Assembly: GCA_025617745.1 (NCBI GenBank)
Contig: CM046853.1
Coordinates: 50,832,934-50,896,933, forward strand
Length of the DNA stretch: 64,000 nucleotides
Source: Heliocidaris erythrogramma
Taxonomy: Eukaryota > Echinodermata > Echinoidea > Camarodonta > Echinometridae
Direction of reading: 5' to 3'
The notes beneath the pieces were generated by a model, which did no database searches, was not told the DNA's origin, and worked only from the letters and a program-made list of their open reading frames with translations. This document shows, piece after piece, positions 45,507 to 58,118 of the stretch. Made by a program: the position numbers and the translations under genes. How positions within the stretch are numbered: position 1 is the first letter of the stretch; each line of letters begins with the position of its first letter.

Positions 45507-46110
45507 CTGCACACATAGTTATTTCACCATAGGCGTCTACATATGGCTATGCGTGTTAACTCACGCGCTAACGGAACCCGGAAGTGCGGAAACTTGGGTA
45601 ACACTGACCAGTTTCGAGGGTATTTGGAGATCTTTTCCAGGGCGTCCGACCTGAATTGCTTCAACATTAGAGGTACCTTGTTCATGTGTCTGTTATGTAC
45701 AGGTTTCGAGCCTCAAAAATTATTCATGAGTTCTTCACAGCTGTTCAAAGAGCTGCGTGACCGAATTCTGGAATATGACCGAATACCGGGCCGCGCATCC
45801 TATGTGAATTTTTAGAGAAAGGGTAGCCACTGGCACTGCCACAAAAAAATAAAAACAGCACTCACAGTCACAAATCATGCCTTAAAATAATGCTTAATAT
45901 TCCTTAATATTCCAATTATCACATACACGTAGATGGCTCAAAACACTCATAGGTACACGCCATTGCCGACTGTGTAGTAACGCAGCCAACACACATCCCA
46001 TACCTAAACTGCATCACTGTGCATTTTTGGCTATATTTAATTGAATCTCATATATTGCAGTTTACTTACATCCAAAGAATTATATTGAATAATAGATGAT
46101 TAAAACTTAC

Positions 46111-46289
46111 CAGGTTGTTTTGTGACCTTTGAAGAGGGTTTCCTGAAATTTTGGGTCCTTTTTGTCGATAACTGCTATCGAGACTGTCCCGTCAGCATCC
46201 AGTTTGTATTTTTCACGATTATGATGAAGGGAGCCCTCAGCGCTCGTAGTAGTACCGGCGCGATGGGTTCGTCGATCTCCTACGAAGAC
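46111..46289 (-). CDS. Candidate exon of an unidentified nested gene
   Basis: Acceptor 'gccctttcag' and donor GTAAGT bracket 59 codons without a stop: 'VFVGDRRTHRAGTTTSAEGS', 'LHHNREKYKLDADGTVSIAV', then 'IDKKDPKFQETLFKGHKTT'. The composition, rich in charged residues with 'KLDADGTVSIAVIDKKDPKF', looks like a real protein. I cannot name the family. Its acceptor is preceded by a 'ttacgtcgtcagtttggccc' block also found at 61237-61268. Confidence 0.42.
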
Positions 46290-46317
46290 CTGAAAGGGCC
46301 AAACTGACGACGTAAAA

Positions 46318-46368
46318 AAATAAAAAATATTACGTACGTACGTAATAATTACTACGTACGTACGTCAT
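46318..46368. repeat. ACGTACGTACGT block, copy 1
   Basis: 'attacgtacgtacgtaat' and 'actacgtacgtacgtcat': self-complementary ACGT runs in an AT context, as at 60010-60083 and 61077-61223. Confidence 0.85.
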
Positions 46369-46682
46369 CCGTATGGAGGTGTGGGTAACAAGTACCAAAA
46401 AGAGGGCTGTAAATGTAAGTTTTTATAACTTTCTACATTTTGTATCTTAACGAACTGATAACTTAAAATCTAAAGAATGATACTTAAGTATCAGTTTGCC
46501 CACAAAAACATCAATTTCAAACAAAATTACATCTGTATCCCCAATACCCAGTATACACACATGTATATGATTCTAATGGTCAATATGACCATTGCTTGCT
46601 GATGTGGCTCAAAACTTACCTGAAAATCTCATAAATAGTGAAAAATGAGGGCTAAATAGTCCATATCATGTGCTGAAAAAGA
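46369..46682. other. ILF2 intron 1 segment
   Basis: AT-rich sequence with no recognised feature. Confidence 0.4.
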
Positions 46683-47722
46683 ATCCGGGACAACCCGACC
46701 ACCGGACAGCTCGACCCAAGACAACTCGACCCAATACCCTGGACAACTCGACCCGGTCGAGTTGTCCAGGGTGGGCTGCGTTTTCGGACAACTCGACCTA
46801 CTTTTTTTCTTCTACCAAATTTCATGAACAGAGTTTCACAGCATGGCTACAAAAGACATTTTCTGCATCAAGTATATTGATATGATACATTCATGACATG
46901 AAACAAGGAATTTTAAGCTTTTCAGTTCTATAAAACATGATTTTCCTTGCAGTGTCAGTGAGAATAGGCGGTGTTCCCCGTGATCGGGCCCCACGCACCA
47001 ATCAATGAGAAGCAACCGACTCTACCGAGTAACTTACTATTTATTGGAGTTCATTTTACCGTCTCTTGAAACATTTCAGTGGTAAGAATGCTCTATTTTG
47101 TATCTTTACATTTCAGTATTAACTTTTCTCTACTTCATTGAAATTATGGGGCTAGCCCGCGGCAGCCGCGGGGCCCTACTGGTGAATTGCCTTGGATCGG
47201 GGATCGGTGGCCTGTTTGCTGAAGAATCTCAAAAGTTTGTGTTAAGTTTCAGACTTGCGGCAAGCCATAATTTCAATGAAGTAGAGAAAAGTTAATACTG
47301 AATGTAAAGATACAAAATAGAGCATTCTTACCACTGAAATGTTTCAAGAGACGGTAAAATGAACTCCAATAAATAGTAAGTTACTCGGTAGAGTCGGTTG
47401 CTTCTCATTGATCGGTGCGTACGTGGGGCCTGATCACGGGGAACACCGCCTATTCCCACTGACACTGCAAGGAAAATCATGTTTTATAGAACTGAAAAGC
47501 TTAAAATTCCTTGTTTCATGTCATGAATGTATCATATCAACATACTTGATGCAGAAAATGTCTTTTGTAGCCATGCTGTGAAACTCTGTTCATGAAATTT
47601 GGTAGAAGAAAAAAAGTAGGTCGAGTTGTCCGAAAACGCAGCCCACCCTGGACAACTCGACCGGGTCGAGTTGTCCAGGGTATTGGGTCGAGTTGTCTTG
47701 GGTCGGGTTGTCCGGACCCCGC
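46683..47722. mobile_element. ~1.04 kb foldback element with near-identical 460 bp arms
   Basis: Arms at about 46683-47149 and 47265-47722 are nearly perfect reverse complements around a ~115 bp GC-rich loop ('cccgcggcagccgcggggcc'). The outer ends carry 'caactcgacc' repeats and an internal palindrome 'caactcgacccggtcgagttg'. No coding capacity. Near-identity of the arms implies youth or gene conversion. Confidence 0.88.
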
Positions 47723-48730
47723 TGAAAAATACGTTGACATATTCTTGGTTGCTATGTTAGGCATGTGCTATCGATAGTCAAAACCCAAAATCGAAGGGCT
47801 GACTGCATGACAAGCCCATTTCTATGCCTCTCACAGGCATAGGCGATTCACTGCGGCACGGTTATTCAATGACGCATCGATAGATAATGAACTCAACTGC
47901 CATGTAAAATACAAAGATTCTGACACATTTCACTAAATCAACCACTCAAACTATACAAGAACAAGGTAAGTAGCGATAAAAATGCCTAAAATTGCATACA
48001 TACCGCCACTTCCACGCTCGTTCAGGGAAAAAAATCCTGGGTTTGGTGGGATGCAAAGGGCATCCCGGGTCGATGAACACACCGGCATGCAGAATACGTC
48101 ATTGATAAACATAGGGGGACCAATCACAGAAAGAAAAAATCTCAGATTCATTCGCTTGTCATTCGCTTAACACAGTCACAGACGGTGTGTGCATGCATAG
48201 CGGGCCGAATCACGCATTGACTATCTGTGTACTTGCGTGATAGTGCCATCTAGCGTCCGTGGGTGCGACTAGAAAGGGGATGGCTTAGTTACAGGGATGA
48301 AAAATCAGATCCCCCTTTTGGGGGGATTAGGCTCGTTAGGTCCCCTAATGTACCGGGATGGTTGGTTAACCGTCTGTGTAGGAGGAGAAGGTAAAAAATA
48401 AAAAAATGTTAAAGACTCCTCTGAACAGACGGTTTCCAGCTGTCTAGCCAGGATTAGCTTCGTGAGTGTAAAAAAAAATAAAAAAATTGCTATACGCCTT
48501 TTACATCACGAAGCCAGGCGTTTATCCCCAGCAATCAAATTGCGCACAGGTTAGCAGGACATGAAAATGCTCTGAAATAACACTTTTATGATAACTCCCG
48601 CGACCGACAGGCCATTCCCCACAGTGTTTCCTCCTAGGGAAACGTTTTGGAATTAGTATGTGTTTTTGATCGTACGTATTTTTACAAAAAAAATACAAAA
48701 AAAGAGCATAAGAAATTTCTGAGAACTCAC
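47723..48730. other. ILF2 intron 1 segment
   Basis: Includes a C/G hairpin 'cccccttttgggggg' near 48313 and two 'aaaaaataaaaaaat' tracts near 48393 and 48472. 'ccgtctgtgtaggagg' / 'cagacggtttcc' may pair. No gene seen. Confidence 0.4.
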
Positions 48731-48763
48731 CAGTGTTTGTGTATCCATGCCTCCTCTTGTCAT
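48731..48763 (-). CDS. Candidate first coding exon of the nested gene
   Basis: Eleven codons, MTRGGMDTQTL, then a GTGAGT donor in phase 0, which matches the phase of 46111-46289. The upstream 60 bp (48778-48830) are CpG-rich ('gcgtgcgacggcgcgtgctg'), promoter-like. The second ATG (MDTQTL) has the better context. Supported only by splice signals and frame. Confidence 0.33.
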
Positions 48764-48929
48764 GCAGATGTAAAATAGCGGCTGCGTGCGACGGCGCGTG
48801 CTGTCGGCGACGTATAGTTTCAATAGAGTACCGAAGTGTGACGTCATCAAATTTTGATTTTTGTATTTCAGTATTTTTATGACCATATTTAGGTAGAGCA
48901 TGATGGAAAACGTAGTCACAATTTGACAT

Positions 48930-50662
48930 GAATCAGTTTATGGTGGCCCAAGGTATGGCTATATGAATATCTAATTAGCCCCATTGAAGTCAGTGTAAAT
49001 TGGCCTTGTTCCCCATTATGAGAAAACATCAGACTGCTACAAAGTCTTTCGGCCAAAGTCGTTATTATGCCCAGCCACCATTAAATCCGCCTGACCAAGT
49101 GAATATTTAGTCAAGTTTCTTGTGTTTTTATTATTGAAATTCTGATCATTTTCAACGGAATAAACGCTATTGTTAATTATAACTGAAAAAAATATCAGTC
49201 AAGAAGAGCGGGATTCGAACCAGCAACATTGTAGAACGTGCAGTGTGGAATAAGGATACTTCGACCATGCAGATTTCTTTACCACTAGACCACGAGCAGT
49301 TGACGGTACAGTTCGTTGCTCTTAAGGCTTTATACCTCCACTCTATAGAAATTCAATACCTCTTTTCTGCTCACTGTTTTTTCGATATCCTAGGTAGGAT
49401 TTTTGCCAATTTGAGGATTACTGGGCATATTAGCTATTATAGCCAGTCTTTCAACACAAATATTTCTATCCACCATCTTTGTTAAAACTAGCACCACTCA
49501 ATCTCTGGTAGAGGCCAATCCACCTACTTACAATTTGTCTAGAGTGGGTATAAGAACAAGAAAGATAATTATATTATGTTGTTCTGATATTGAATAAGAA
49601 TTTTTATTTTACCTCACAACACATTTCTTTTAAGAAACTCTTAACATTATCTTTCACATCCAAAAGATAAGGAGAACTTCATGAATTTTTTTTCCCAAGG
49701 AACTTTTTTCCCCCCTTTCCCAGAAGTGATATAATTACAATTTTATTAAGCATGTTCAGTATTATAACATTTTCCTGTGAAGAAAGAAAACAAGATCAGT
49801 CTTTATTATATTGGAGTGAAAAGAGCAAGACATAGTATTAAATAAAATACATTAAATCATTGTATACTCTACAACACCTTTCAGGTAAGAGCACAGTAAA
49901 TGCACATTCTGCTCCATACTCTCTACTTAAAAGCGATGCTGCTTACACAAAATCACAATTTTGGTACGCCAAGTTACGTATAAAAAATGTCATAATTTAG
50001 TGCCGTTTTTTTGGTCTATAAATTGGAATAACTCTGCAACAGAGAGGAGTTATATTTTGGTTTGTGGCTAAAAATAATTCTGTAAGTGAGCTCTTTCCAA
50101 TGATATGTATTTTATGGTAAATATTTGAAAATGAAAATTTATGCGAGTCCCTACCCTAGACTTAAAATGCTTCGAAATAGATCTATACGCATATGGACCT
50201 AAAATAAAGGCTGTCAGTTCCCAAGACCTTGTTGCTGCTGTTAGAATCCCAAGACCCTATTTTTCACTCGGCTGGTGAGTTCCGTAGTCCCCAAGACCCT
50301 GTATTTTGCCCTTTAAGTCCGTTCTTTAGACACCCGTTTCGTCGGCGGCTGCGGCGGCACACTCCTGTCTGAAAAAAACGATCGGACACTTTTGAGCTTG
50401 CAACACATGAAAAATCCCGATCTAAAATTGAAAATCTCTTGAAATTCAGCTTATATTTCAAAACCATTTTTCCTTCACAACACGCTTAAGAAAGGCATAT
50501 TTTCAAGTTTTATTTTTTCGTAGCGGGAATGTCAATTGTATCACTAAAAATGTGATATTTATGGATATTTTTTTCATGGCCACTGCTGTTTTTCTTTGAC
50601 TGTGGTAATGTACCCTGCTGTGTGTGTGATATGTGATATATTATGATGCCATGTACAGTATT
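48930..50662. other. ILF2 intron 1 segment
   Basis: AT-rich. Contains the tRNA-like piece at 49205-49312 and a CCAAGACCCT repeat (50220-50302). No gene seen. Confidence 0.4.
49205..49312 (-). repeat. tRNA-like / SINE head fragment
   Basis: Minus strand has 'tcgtggtctagtggtaaag' (A-box-like) and 'ctggttcgaatcccgctc' (B box), but the spacing is about 20-30 bases too long for a simple tRNA. Best read as a degenerate tRNA-derived retroposon head. Confidence 0.45.
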
Positions 50663-51577
50663 TTAAAGTAGCTATTCAAAGAAAATCACAAATATGGCAA
50701 TTAATGTATCACTAGAAACTGGGAAGCTTACAGATGGCAATCGTATAAGTTTTATGTCAACTGCGTATCTGATGATTATAAAAACAACACAAATAAAAGC
50801 TCTTCTCAGCATCTGGAATATCCGAGGATTCGCCAGAAATATAGCGATGTTTTGATGTCGTCACACTCGGGATCGATCCTGCTTAAGCAGACGACGTCCT
50901 ATAATGAATGAACGTAATTGCAGAGTTTGGTGTATTTAAACATGACCTTATTTCACACCATTATAAAGGGAAAGTGAAACTGATTCTGATAGCTAAAACC
51001 GTTTGATTGTAAATACACAGGAGAAGGGTCAATGATCAATGAAATAAACCCCACTTTCAAATTGAAAAGCCCTCCGAATAATAGCAGGATGGTATTCGTT
51101 CCCTCTTGAAACGCCGAACATGCCCCGGTGCAAGCAGCTGAAAATACAATGGCGTCTTATTTTGTTTACAAGTGACTGATTCCTTTATTTTTTTAACGCT
51201 GCATTTTTCATCAAAATAATACCATACACGAAGTTAAGAGTGAGGCAACAGATTAACATTAAGACTGACGCTAGTGAAGGAAGAGAAATAAGTGAAGAGG
51301 AGATGACAAAATAGGCTCTGAAAAATGTGTAAGATGTTATGGGACATCGTCTGCTTAGACAGGACTGGTCCATGGTGTGTCGTCACATATCTCAGCAGCG
51401 TTTGAGGTGCTCTTCAGCTGCTATATCGGGGGCTGTATTTTACCGTTTTATAATTGATAATAATCATTACTTCAAATGTTTCCAAGCGTTGAATTTGGAT
51501 AACCTTGTTTAATTTATGCCATCTATGCAATAATAAGTATTAAGCCAATATTTAAAATCATTAAAGTTCTACTTTAA
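50663..51577 (-). mobile_element. Family-A TTAA element, most complete single copy
   Basis: TTAA at 50663-50666 and 51574-51577, 907 bp between, with AGTAG...CTACT inverted ends and the internal TTAA near 50883. It retains 'gtctgcttagacaggac', absent from 35426-36313. Reads X-Y on the minus strand. Confidence 0.88.
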
Positions 51578-53810
51578 AGTGATTTTGCAATGCAAATGAT
51601 GGACCGGCTACCAGCCGCACTTCACAGCATCTACTCTAGGGGTGTAGCTTTACTTTAATTTAAATTTCAGCTCTAAAAAATCTCAATTTTTACCTTTATA
51701 TGTTTTTATAGGCACATTCACAAAAAATGCATAAAAGGTCTCACTGTCTCGAATTATGCATAAAATTATCTTGAACATCTAATTTATCACATAAATAACT
51801 TGAAACTTACGGAAATATCACACAACTCTTGAAAAAAAGGGTAAAACCAGAAGATCTACAATATGCTGAAAAACATGTGGAAGTCAATCAAGGTCACACT
51901 CACTGTCGTGTCTAAATGTACTGTCAATAGACAAGACGATCATAGTGTGCCCGTCAAGCGTGCGCAAATTTATTTGAAGAAATTGATCCAAATTCCCAGG
52001 AGGGTTGCCTGTCAAGCCAATTTCTCCGGGCTGGGCTCTCACGTCCTCGGCGCTTCCTAGCCATACGAGTTCCGTGGCTTATCAATCTGGTACTGGCCAA
52101 CGGAGCTGTACATGGCATGGTGCGCGGAGAGGCGAGTAAACACAAAAATACCAAGCCTCATATTCACCCATGCCCACGGTGAACCTGGCAAACCACCGTG
52201 GAAATATTTTGTTCACAGTAGACATGTTTACGAACATATTCAAATTCTTTGCATACCATTTTGACAAAGGTAAATAATCCTGTAAATAATTTCTTTCTAA
52301 AGAGATCAAGACAAGTCATTTTATTATACAGGTTCATAATTTTGTTTAATCATTCATTTTCAATTACAAATAACAAACATCATACCTGCCAACCATTTTT
52401 ATTTTTTGCCTTCAAACTAATGTGAGGAGCGCTAGATTCCCCTCTTTTGATCATTAAAACTTGTGTGTAATAGCTTACTATATTCACTGTATTCCTGATT
52501 TTAAGTTTGCCTTGCAGGATTCCTATTGTTTTCCTATGGAAGGTTGGCAGGTATGCAACATGTTTAAAACTCTGAAAACTGCTTATCTTTTTACATTCAT
52601 GATTTATTTTGTTATGGAAAAAAATATACAAATGCGCTTACAAAATAACAACAACGATGATAATTATGATAAAAATGAGGCGTTGTCATAATAATTTTAG
52701 CTAAGTTCCTTTTCAAGCCATCTGAAAGGAGTGTGGAATTGTTGATTGTACATTGTGTGTCTCCCTTGTGTCAAATCTTGGATGGAAGGGACTTATGATG
52801 TACCTTACAAATATATTTATTTCTTTGTGACTACTGAACCAAATTTGATGGGGTTTTTGCTGAGATACATATAATTAGTTATAGTTTCTCAATCCTGAAC
52901 CATATTCAGATTAATTAATTTCATTTTGAAAGCTATTGATGCTGAAAGTCCGATTGTAATATTTTTTTGGTACATACTGTATATATTGATACAGTACCTT
53001 AAATTTTCCATTTTATCCCCCCAAAATTTATTTCCTCATGCCTTTGCACAAGATATAGATGTTCAGGTTCTTGCATCTATGTACCTTCAAAAGAAGTATT
53101 TTCTTTCAAACAGCAAACTGAAAATATGTTTATAATTTTTTTGCACATACATGTAAAACAATTTATTTGTGTGTATGTAGAAAATTTGTAATGATTTTTA
53201 TAAGTTGAGTAATAGCAAACGGAAATCATTTTCTTGAGGATGAATATGGATATGGGTCTGTCCATGAAGTTGGGGCTAAAAGTGTGACATGAGGGTCAAA
53301 ATTTCAAAATTCCACAATGGCTTTTGTTGTAACATTTTTAAGTTGCCCATGTCCCATAGTTTTTGAGAAAAAAAAAAAAAATGGTTCGTAAGTTCTGGTA
53401 ACAACAAATTCACATTCACTAATGGAGCATTCAAGTAAAAATACCGCCTCTACATGGACACCACTTCAAGTTAGATACACACCTGTGTGTTTTTATTTGT
53501 CATAATTTTTCATGTTTTCTTAGTGTGGAGGTATTCTTGGGATGGTGTCACTGTAGAACAAACTCAGAAGTTTTGTTTTCAAATAATAATATAATTATAA
53601 CACACCAAATTTGACGTTTTGTTGAACTTTATTTTCAACCCACAACAGAGTGGAATTAAATTGTTGGCAAGTAATTTAGCAATTGAATATTTGAATGCAT
53701 TTCAAACATTTAACATAACTAGAACAATGAAAATGCCCAAGGAACAATATATAAACAGTATACTGGCAGATACTTTCATGATTCGTAGCAGCAAAACACT
53801 TTGATTGCTT
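51578..53810. other. ILF2 intron 1 segment
   Basis: AT-rich, no gene recognised. 'gggtctgtccatgaagttgg' at about 53254-53273 reappears inverted near 62340-62362. Confidence 0.4.
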
Positions 53811-54138
53811 GGTACCGCCTCTACATGGACACTGTGTCCATGTAGAGGCGGTACCCGATTAGTATGTATGTTTACTCTCTTATTGGAACCTTTAAATTTC
53901 TGTCTCTACAAGTTGAGTATAATTCATTCACAGAATATAAATGAACATTGTATGCAATTAATTGTTTATGCAATAAAAATACACACACTATCCCACTGAC
54001 ACATTATATTACTTGGTACCGCCTCTACATGGACACCGTACCGCCTCTACATGGACACCGTACCGCCTCTACATGGACATCGTACCCAATTAGTATGTAT
54101 GTTTACTCTCTTTTTGGAACCTTTAAATTTCTGTCTCA
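53811..54138. repeat. Direct-repeat pair with 'accgcctctacatggacacc' units
   Basis: 'accgcctctacatggacac' occurs once at 53814 (followed by its own inverse 'gtgtccatgtagaggcggta') and three times at 54017-54080. Each group is followed by 'attagtatgtatgtttactc' and 'ggaacctttaaatttctgtc'. It is a ~240 bp direct duplication. Another unit is at 53444. Confidence 0.8.
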
Positions 54139-54659
54139 GTGGACTTTCAGAAAAAGATAACTGCCGTTGGCGCGGTCAAAATGGGCCATAGTTCAGAGAT
54201 TTATTCTCAACGTTCTGCAAAGCGCCCTCATAGGCAAACAATAACAATTTCTGTTAAAATAATTGTAAAAATAAAAACAAACCATTATTTTTGTGAAATA
54301 ATAGATATGAAAATTTCATGGAGATCTGCCAATGAATTACAGAGATTTGATAAAATTTTTTGTGATTTAGGGTGGGGTCAAAATTGTAATTGGGGGGGGG
54401 GGTCCCCAATAAATCGAAAATACATGATTAAAATATTAATGTTTCAAGAACGCAACGAAATTGAACTTGAACAGTTTGGGGGTTTGATTGTGTACCCCAA
54501 ACGAAAAAAAGATCATATTATGAAAAAAGATCATCTTATTTGGACCACAAACAAAGTTTTTGCAAATCTATGTAGGCCTAATAAATTAATACCCCAATTA
54601 GCCATAACTCGGCCATGATTATCTCCATATCTTGAGAAAAATTTTGTTGTATAAATTTT

Positions 54660-54900
54660 TATTTTACTCGAACAAAATTAAGTTATGAATCTTTATGACA
54701 CTGAAAGCTAATGAAAACAAAGAAAATCACTATAGACAGATTGGCCACTTTGTCATGAATTTGTAACGTCCCATATCCTCATCACAAGCCGTCAATGGTT
54801 TACCCAGAACATGATTTCCTCATAACTTGAACCTATGATCATAGACGATTATAGTTATATGTTTTTACATGTATCCGGGAAAAAAGTCAGTGAGACCGCT
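54660..54900. repeat. Left arm of a diverged inverted repeat
   Basis: 'aagttatgaatctttatgac', 'gaaaacaaagaaaatcact' and 'ttggccactttgtcatgaat' recur inverted at 60570-60835, which also has a ~45 bp insertion. Arms are 6.2 kb apart. Confidence 0.72.
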
Positions 54901-56040
54901 TTCAAAATATTACATATTCCTAGTCATTGTTTATTTTTTTTAAATTTTTATCTTCATATATTAATTTATTAATAGGCCTGTAGGAAACAGATAATTGCTC
55001 TTTCGTCAGCACTGATCTTTAAATAAGATTTTTTTAACGTGTATAGAGATCACCGAGTGGTCGTGAGGGAATGACGTCAAAACTCGTGACTAAATTGTCT
55101 AGTGATTTTAATTTTTGTTCATATTTATTCATGTATTTGAAAAAATTCGCATGACCCGACTTTCGTCTATCCCTTTTTTAAACAAAATCTGCTTTCTCCA
55201 CCTAATTTTTAAAGTTCTGCGCCAGGGGCGGCGGAGCGTCTTTCAAAGTGCGTGTGTGTGTGTGTGTGTGTGTGAGGGGGGGGGGGGGGGGAGTACCAAC
55301 AAAAAAGACACCCGAGGGCATGCACTGTAAGGGGTGCATATATTATTAACAAGCACCTTCTGGTGGTTCTGCTTCAGCTTCAGCTTCCACAATTAGCAGT
55401 TGCGTGCAATTGTCTAATGATGCACGTGCGAGCCAGCAAAAATCTTAAGAATTTTTCTAATGTTCATGTTGTTATATATTATGCATTATTTACACCGATA
55501 GTGAAAACAAATTAATTTGGGTGAAATGTCGAATGATCTTTAATTTCTTACATTAACCCTGTGGTTTTTCTTCCGGAGATATCAACATTATTATGGTATC
55601 AGCCGTATCTGCTTGATTTCATAGGCCTGCTAACAAGCTAGTCTTAGGACATTTTCTGAAAATATTGACCTTATTAAATTGTGTAAGTTATGGGCACATT
55701 CGAGCTATTGGAATATGAATTCCTTTGCTGGTGGGGGGGGGGGGGAGGAGGAGAGCATTGTGCCACTCTGCCTCCAGCTCCGTTGGCTTACATTGTAGTT
55801 GTAGTAATATGGGGAGGTACATGTTGCTATAAAGCCGCACTGATTCTGGTTATAGATATGGCACTTTTTGTAAGAAACAAAGGGAAATTATAGGGATAAG
55901 GGTACACATTTAGATGAGAAAAGTGCGCTTATGAGAGGTGAAAGGGTCATTATCACTGGCTTAGACAGGGGGGCACAAGGGGACCATGCCCCCCCCCCCC
56001 TATTCAGCCACTAAAAAAAAGCGACAGCGAAAAAGCGGGG
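54901..56040. other. ILF2 intron 1 segment
   Basis: GT microsatellite plus G run (55251-55290), a G run at 55732-55745 and a C/G-run repeat near 55960-56030. No gene. Confidence 0.45.
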
Positions 56041-56062
56041 GAAGTGAGAGAAAAAGGCCTAA

Positions 56063-56580
56063 AAAGGCGCTATACAAGCCGTTTTCTTTCTCTCAGATTT
56101 GCTAAAACGTCAGAGCTTTTGCGCTTCGCGCGGGAAGGGGGAAACTCCCCCTCCCTGCACCCATCCCTGTTACAGTGGTATTAAGTCCAAAATAACTGAA
56201 AAGCGGCCAGGGCGTCAAACTAACTTTCCGCCTAAAAAAAGTGTTACGAGCCGTTATCTTTATCTCAAATTTGCTGTAAAACATAGAGCTTTCGCTCTTC
56301 GCGCTGGAGGGGGGGGGGTGGAACTCCCCAGTTCCTGCATCCACCCATGTTACATACAGTGCAATCTTGCGTCCAAGTAATTGAAAAGCAGTCAGGGAGT
56401 CGAGCTATAACTTTCCGCCTAAAAGTTTATTTGCTACAAGCCGTTGTCTTTCTCTCAAAGTTGCTAAAACGTCAGAACTTTCGCGCTTCGTGCGGGAAGG
56501 GGGAAACTTCTCCCTCCCTGCACCCATCCCTCTTACAGTGCAGTATCACGTCCAAATAACTGAAAAGCTGTATTATCATC
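56063..56580. repeat. Three tandem units of about 185-195 bp
   Basis: Each has 'tacaagccgttttctttct' (or close), 'tttgctaaaacgtcagagc', 'cgcttcgcgcgggaaggg', 'cctgcacccatccctgttac' and 'ctttccgcctaaaa'. Copies start near 56070, 56245 and 56435; the last is truncated. Confidence 0.78.
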
Positions 56581-56929
56581 CCCCATATAATTATGATACA
56601 TTAACTTAAAACTAATAATTATCCAAACTCATTATGTTTGACCTTGAAATTCCATCACATTCTTTGATTATTAGAAGTAAGGAAATAAGAAATGCCATAA
56701 TTTCAATTCGAAAAAAATATGGAAGAAAATTCGTTCGCTCGTATTGTCATTCTCAATTGAGGGGTTCCGTCCATTGGCGTAGATCCGTGCATTCCTTTTA
56801 TTCATTAAAAAAACATTTTGGGATGCTATAAAATGGAAGTTTTATAGACAGATTTTCGAAAAAGTCCCTGGTGTGGGAGGGGGATACCCACTCCCACACC
56901 CTCCTCCGCTTAGTATCTTCGCTCAGTGG

Positions 56930-57155
56930 CGTATCTAGGGGAGGGGGGGGGCAGAAATAAATCTTTATACGGATTACGCACCCAAAGATCCGCAGGGTTA
57001 ATGCAGGGGCCGCGGAACGTCTTGGAAAGTGGAGGGACTGAGTGGGGGGGGGGGGGGCTGCTTGTATAACCACATTTTTGCGCTACCATACGTTTGCACG
57101 TGTTTACTGAAAAAAGTGGGGGGCTGTAGCCCCCCAGCCCCCCCCCCCCTCCCGG
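56930..57155. repeat. C/G-run repeat
   Basis: 'cagtggcgtatctagggg' with G runs at 56946 and 57044, and 'gctgtagccccccagcccc' at right. The same general type as at 41612. Confidence 0.55.
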
Positions 57156-58118
57156 TTCCGTAATGCACTAGAAATCTAGTTTTTGAAGTTTTGAAATGTG
57201 AAAATTTTTAAAAGCTCGTTCGCTTTGCTCCCTTGCATAATTATTTTCTTTGACGATCTCGTAGTTTCGCACCCCAAGTAGGCCTATATAATTCTTAAAT
57301 AGCTTAAAGGGTTCAAAAATTGAAAAAATAAAGATGTACCGTATTCGCCGGCCGATAGGCCGCAGCGTCGGATAGGCCGCACCCCAACTTTGACAACTCA
57401 TTTGAAGAAAAAAAAAAATATGAGGAAAATCACAAGCATAAGAAATTTTGCCCCCCTCCCCAAATATCATACAACAAAAAAACAAGGGCCAAACTTTTTA
57501 TTGTATTGACTATTTGAAGACGATTATTCCTAGATGTCTTTGCTTTATGTCATTAAGAATTTAAAAAGTTGAACTTTAGTTGAAGAGAATCTGACGAAGC
57601 CGCTAGTACTACTCGCAAACACATACATCTTTGTAGACTACCGGTAAGTATACGGTACATGCCGTCTCCTAGACCTAGTAAAAATTCGACAACAAATAGG
57701 ACTATCAACCGTGAATGCAACTCGCAAATTGAGGCACAATCACAAATGAAATTGGAAAGGAAATGTTTCCACCACTCTAAAAAACCGTGAAGAGATATCT
57801 TACATAGGTGCATATTCCATCAAAGGTTCCCTATGTGACATCCAAAGACAGAAAAATACATAATACAGCATGATGGTTTCGAAGAGGAAATTGAAAACGT
57901 CGTCACGACGATTTGCAAGCTGAAACATGGGCTTGCCATGACCAAAGATCATGAAAAGAAAGATAGGACACTCTCCCGATTGTGTAAAGGGTCCGATGTA
58001 ACGGCCAAGGGAAGGGCGCCCTTGGCCTTCCCCATATGAGGCCACTTACGTTACATAAAATTTTGGGAATGCCCTATCTTAGCTTTTAAGCTCTTTGCCA
58101 CGACTTACAATGTCTATA

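Noticed and set aside
48522-48929. 135-codon minus-strand ORF
   Set aside because: It is not in the frame of the candidate MTRGGMDTQTL exon and has no protein-like pattern; the splice-supported alternative is reported instead.
54139-54618. 159-codon plus-strand ORF
   Set aside because: Composition is AT-driven (Ile/Lys/Asn), it contains a G-run derived Gly stretch, and no motif is visible.
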